Of a stretch of 25,808 nucleotides of DNA, positions 25,535-25,808 are shown in pieces. The notes under the pieces were generated by a model, which saw only the letters and a list, made by a program, of their open reading frames with translations, was not told where the DNA came from and ran no database searches. The stretch lies in the IMG/VR virus record IMGVR_UViG_3300023229_000078, positions 1 through 25,808 of that record, one strand, 5' to 3'. How positions within the stretch are numbered: the first letter of the stretch is position 1; each line of letters starts with the position of its first letter. This DNA is from a virus. Position numbers and translations under genes: made by a program.

Positions 25535-25808
25535 TCAATGACTGCTTTCTTCGGGCTCCGGCTCCGGTGCCCCTACCAACTTGTAAAGAAACGCCATGAA
25601 GGTAATTCCGATCTCGCAATCCCAGTAATGGTTGGGACGCTTTCCGATCTGCCGCCAGATTCCGCGCTTGCTGTCCTTCGCCTCTGACTCCATCGAATCG
25701 ACGTAAAGCTGGCAAATGTCGTCGGGGATCTGGTGCTCCTCCATCGCCCGCAACCGTGAGAAAACGTCTTTGAAATACGTGTTGGAAAACTCCAGCACCT
25801 TGATCTTT
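25535..25808 (-). CDS. Terminase large subunit, C-terminal end (GpA-like), runs off the right edge
   Basis: Ninety codons are seen, ending TGA at 25537. They read KIKVLEFSNTYFKDVFSRLR, AMEEHQIPDDICQLYVDSME and KRGIWRQIGKRPNHYWDCEI, then GITFMAFLYKLVGAPEPEPE. RPNHYWDCE is the C-terminal nuclease-domain segment of lambda GpA-like terminases, where the Asp helps hold metal. The protein cleaves and pumps DNA into the capsid. The 5' part with the ATPase lies outside the window; the GTG at 25798 is simply an internal codon. A 123-nt gap to the next gene holds no feature apart from a TTTGACAC element. Confidence 0.85.
   Translation of the reverse strand, partial: KIKVLEFSNTYFKDVFSRLRAMEEHQIPDDICQLYVDSMESEAKDSKRGIWRQIGKRPNHYWDCEIGITFMAFLYKLVGAPEPEPEESSH

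Overview
This window is one continuous piece of a tailed double-stranded DNA phage or prophage genome of siphovirus type. No host housekeeping gene, rRNA, tRNA, integrase or CRISPR array is visible. The terminase, portal, S49 protease, coat and tape-measure genes have the order of a lambda/HK97-like long-tailed phage, with a P22-gp5-like coat protein. The host cannot be named from the sequence. Shine-Dalgarno sequences are strong at some operon-internal starts and absent at many others, where A/C-rich leaders stand instead. That suits a Gram-negative lineage with relaxed Shine-Dalgarno use (Verrucomicrobiota is one guess, low confidence).

Layout. (1) Positions 1-4209, minus strand: an early operon read leftward from a divergent control region. 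It holds a ribbon-helix-helix regulator, a chain of tiny translationally coupled genes, a RecT annealase, a YqaJ-type exonuclease, a small SSB-like protein, a VRR-NUC nuclease and, running off the left edge, a DnaD/replisome-organiser-like replication protein. (2) Positions 4210-4375: the divergent control region, with a rightward promoter carrying a palindrome between its -35 and -10 boxes and a second palindrome over the regulator's start codon. (3) Positions 4376-6251, plus strand: a ParB-like/MT-A70 adenine methyltransferase coupled to a PD-(D/E)XK-like protein and a small basic protein. (4) Positions 6252-6741: about 490 bases without a gene, with two terminators and a possible structured RNA. 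(5) Positions 6742-8958, plus strand: nine small accessory genes, mostly joined by ATGA overlaps, starting from a promoter that seems to give a leaderless mRNA. They include zinc-ribbon proteins and a sigma-region-4-like helix-turn-helix protein. (6) Positions 8892-25808, minus strand: the late region. In transcription order it runs: terminase large subunit (3' end only), a gpW-position protein, portal, S49 protease, scaffold, a 55-aa head protein, coat protein with its own terminator, head-tail connectors, tail tube, tail assembly chaperones G and GT made by a -1 frameshift, tape measure, tail tip proteins, two large beta-rich fibre or baseplate proteins, several small membrane proteins (holin/spanin candidates) and an M15 endolysin.

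How it fits together. The RHH regulator and the palindromes probably set the balance between the two early operons. The left operon copies and recombines the DNA and the right operon methylates it. The late operon builds a virion with a tail of roughly 100 nm (inferred from a 644-aa tape measure) and ends in lysis. Points most worth a second look: a TTTGACAC motif at a fixed 12 or 14 nt before six late-gene starts; a classical A9 slippery site whose T-like extension has no start codon of its own; Sec-type signal peptides on two tail-region proteins; operator-like palindromes; and a repeated GxGLxxM(D/E) motif in two adjacent small genes. Several genes described here are shorter than 60 codons or run off the window edge and were found by reading the frames directly.
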